A DNA stretch of 32,224 nt, from positions 1 through 32,224 of the forward strand of contig ONPL01000012.1 of NCBI GenBank assembly GCA_900319705.1, in the 5' to 3' direction. Both the position numbers and the translations under genes were made by a program. Under the pieces are notes generated by a model. It made no database searches, was not told the origin of the DNA, and saw only the letters and a program-made list of their open reading frames with translations. The stretch is from an uncultured Pseudomonadota bacterium. GTDB lineage: Bacteria; Pseudomonadota; Gammaproteobacteria; Enterobacterales; Succinivibrionaceae. Shown in pieces: positions 32,012 through 32,224 of this stretch. How positions within the stretch are numbered: the first letter of the stretch is position 1; the number at the start of each line of letters is the position of its first letter.

Positions 32012-32076
32012 TTATTTTCGGTTCCTTCAAACTTGCAGTTGAGGAACCGGAATCGGACTCATCAACAACGGAGTAA
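32012..32076 (+). pseudogene. Separated 3' end of the outer IS transposase gene
   Basis: Read together with T30091, this stretch gives 21 codons ending GAG TAA. They continue the frame interrupted at 30091 by the IS3 element. The upstream part is the pseudogene at 28744-30102. Confidence 0.8.
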
Positions 32077-32122
32077 TGCCTTGTGGTTTAAGCGCTCGAA
32101 GCTCCATTTTTCTGGAAAAAGG

Positions 32123-32141
32123 GAGTTGTTGAGCAGACACT
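32123..32141 (-). repeat. Right terminal inverted repeat of the outer IS
   Basis: GAGTTGTTGAGCAGACACT is the exact reverse complement of 28609-28627. The next base, G32142, starts the group II intron. Confidence 0.9.
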
Positions 32142-32224
32142 GTGCGCCCAGCGAAGGGCATGACATACAAGCGGGTGGAAATCCCGTCCGGAAAGGTACG
32201 AGCCATACCACCGGTAGCAACCCT
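32142..32224 (+). ncRNA. Group II intron, 5' end of domain I (partial, cut by window end)
   Basis: It opens with GTGCGCCCAGCGAAGGGC: the conserved 5' GUGCG followed by the first stem GCCC/GGGC, then GGGTGGAAATCCC and GGTAGCAACCCT, as in bacterial group II introns. Its reverse transcriptase/maturase and domains II-VI would lie beyond the window. It begins immediately after the outer IS inverted repeat. Confidence 0.65.

Larger units (their letters stand above)
28609..32141 (+). mobile_element. IS1182/IS5-like insertion sequence interrupted by an IS3 element
   Basis: Perfect 19-bp inverted repeats bound the element: AGTGTCTGCTCAACAACTC at 28609-28627 and its reverse complement at 32123-32141. 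Inside are a DDE transposase gene and an inserted IS3 element (30092-32008). Without the insert and one copy of its ACT duplication the element is 1613 bp, a normal size for these families. A hairpin (CTCC, TTTTT, CTGG loop, AAAAA, GGAG; 32102-32126) precedes the right repeat. No target duplication can be read because the right flank is a group II intron. Confidence 0.85.

Overview
This 32 kb window looks like part of the chromosome of a low-to-moderate GC Bacillota bacterium of class Clostridia, probably a gut or rumen relative. The grounds are strong GGAGG-type ribosome binding sites, a LoaP-type NusG paralog, a superoxide reductase, a VanZ-like protein, TupA-like ATP-grasp and PF14907-type proteins, and a group II intron start. 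The assignment rests on gene content only. No rRNA, tRNA or CRISPR array was seen.

Layout. (1) 8-1719: an IS3-family element on the minus strand. (2) 1812-2472: one small Cys-containing protein with a leader-like N-terminus, a terminator, and a second similar but apparently start-less copy. (3) 2646-3727: a promoter, a structured 5' leader RNA, a LoaP/NusG-like antiterminator gene and a superoxide reductase that has lost its N-terminal Cys4 iron site. (4) 3787-15063: an AT-rich exopolysaccharide/capsule block with a priming phosphoglycosyltransferase, GT4 glycosyltransferases, a TupA-like ATP-grasp protein, a Wzy-like polymerase, a GT2-pyruvyltransferase fusion, a radical SAM protein, a Wzx flippase and a VanZ-like protein. 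(5) 15251-19478: a more GC-rich nucleotide-sugar block with a UDP-glucuronate 4-epimerase, a galacturonokinase-like GHMP kinase, a broken sugar nucleotidyltransferase and a UDP-glucose dehydrogenase. (6) 19535-26122: one secreted 2195-residue protein whose C-terminal two thirds are a highly regular repeat array (32 aa x 5 = 160 aa, alternating A/B = 320 aa). (7) 26276-28610: another GT4 enzyme and a PF14907-like protein whose stop codon is supplied by an insertion sequence. (8) 28609-32141: an IS1182/IS5-like element with 19-bp inverted repeats, itself split by a second IS3-family element (30092-32008, target duplication ACT). (9) 32142-end: the 5' end of a group II intron directly abutting the outer IS.

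How the genes work together. LoaP probably lets RNA polymerase read through the long polysaccharide operon. The priming enzyme loads a sugar phosphate on undecaprenyl phosphate, the GTs extend it, the pyruvyltransferase and perhaps the radical SAM enzyme decorate it, Wzx flips it and Wzy polymerises it. The nucleotide-sugar block supplies UDP-GlcA and UDP-GalA de novo. A parallel kinase/nucleotidyltransferase salvage route appears damaged. The giant repeat protein is probably exported to the same surface.

Most worth a second look: the three-tier repeat protein, the LoaP leader RNA, the galacturonokinase-like gene beside a doubly damaged nucleotidyltransferase, the 37-nt noncoding island shared by the two diverged IS3 elements, and the nested IS / intron junctions, which can be solved to the base.
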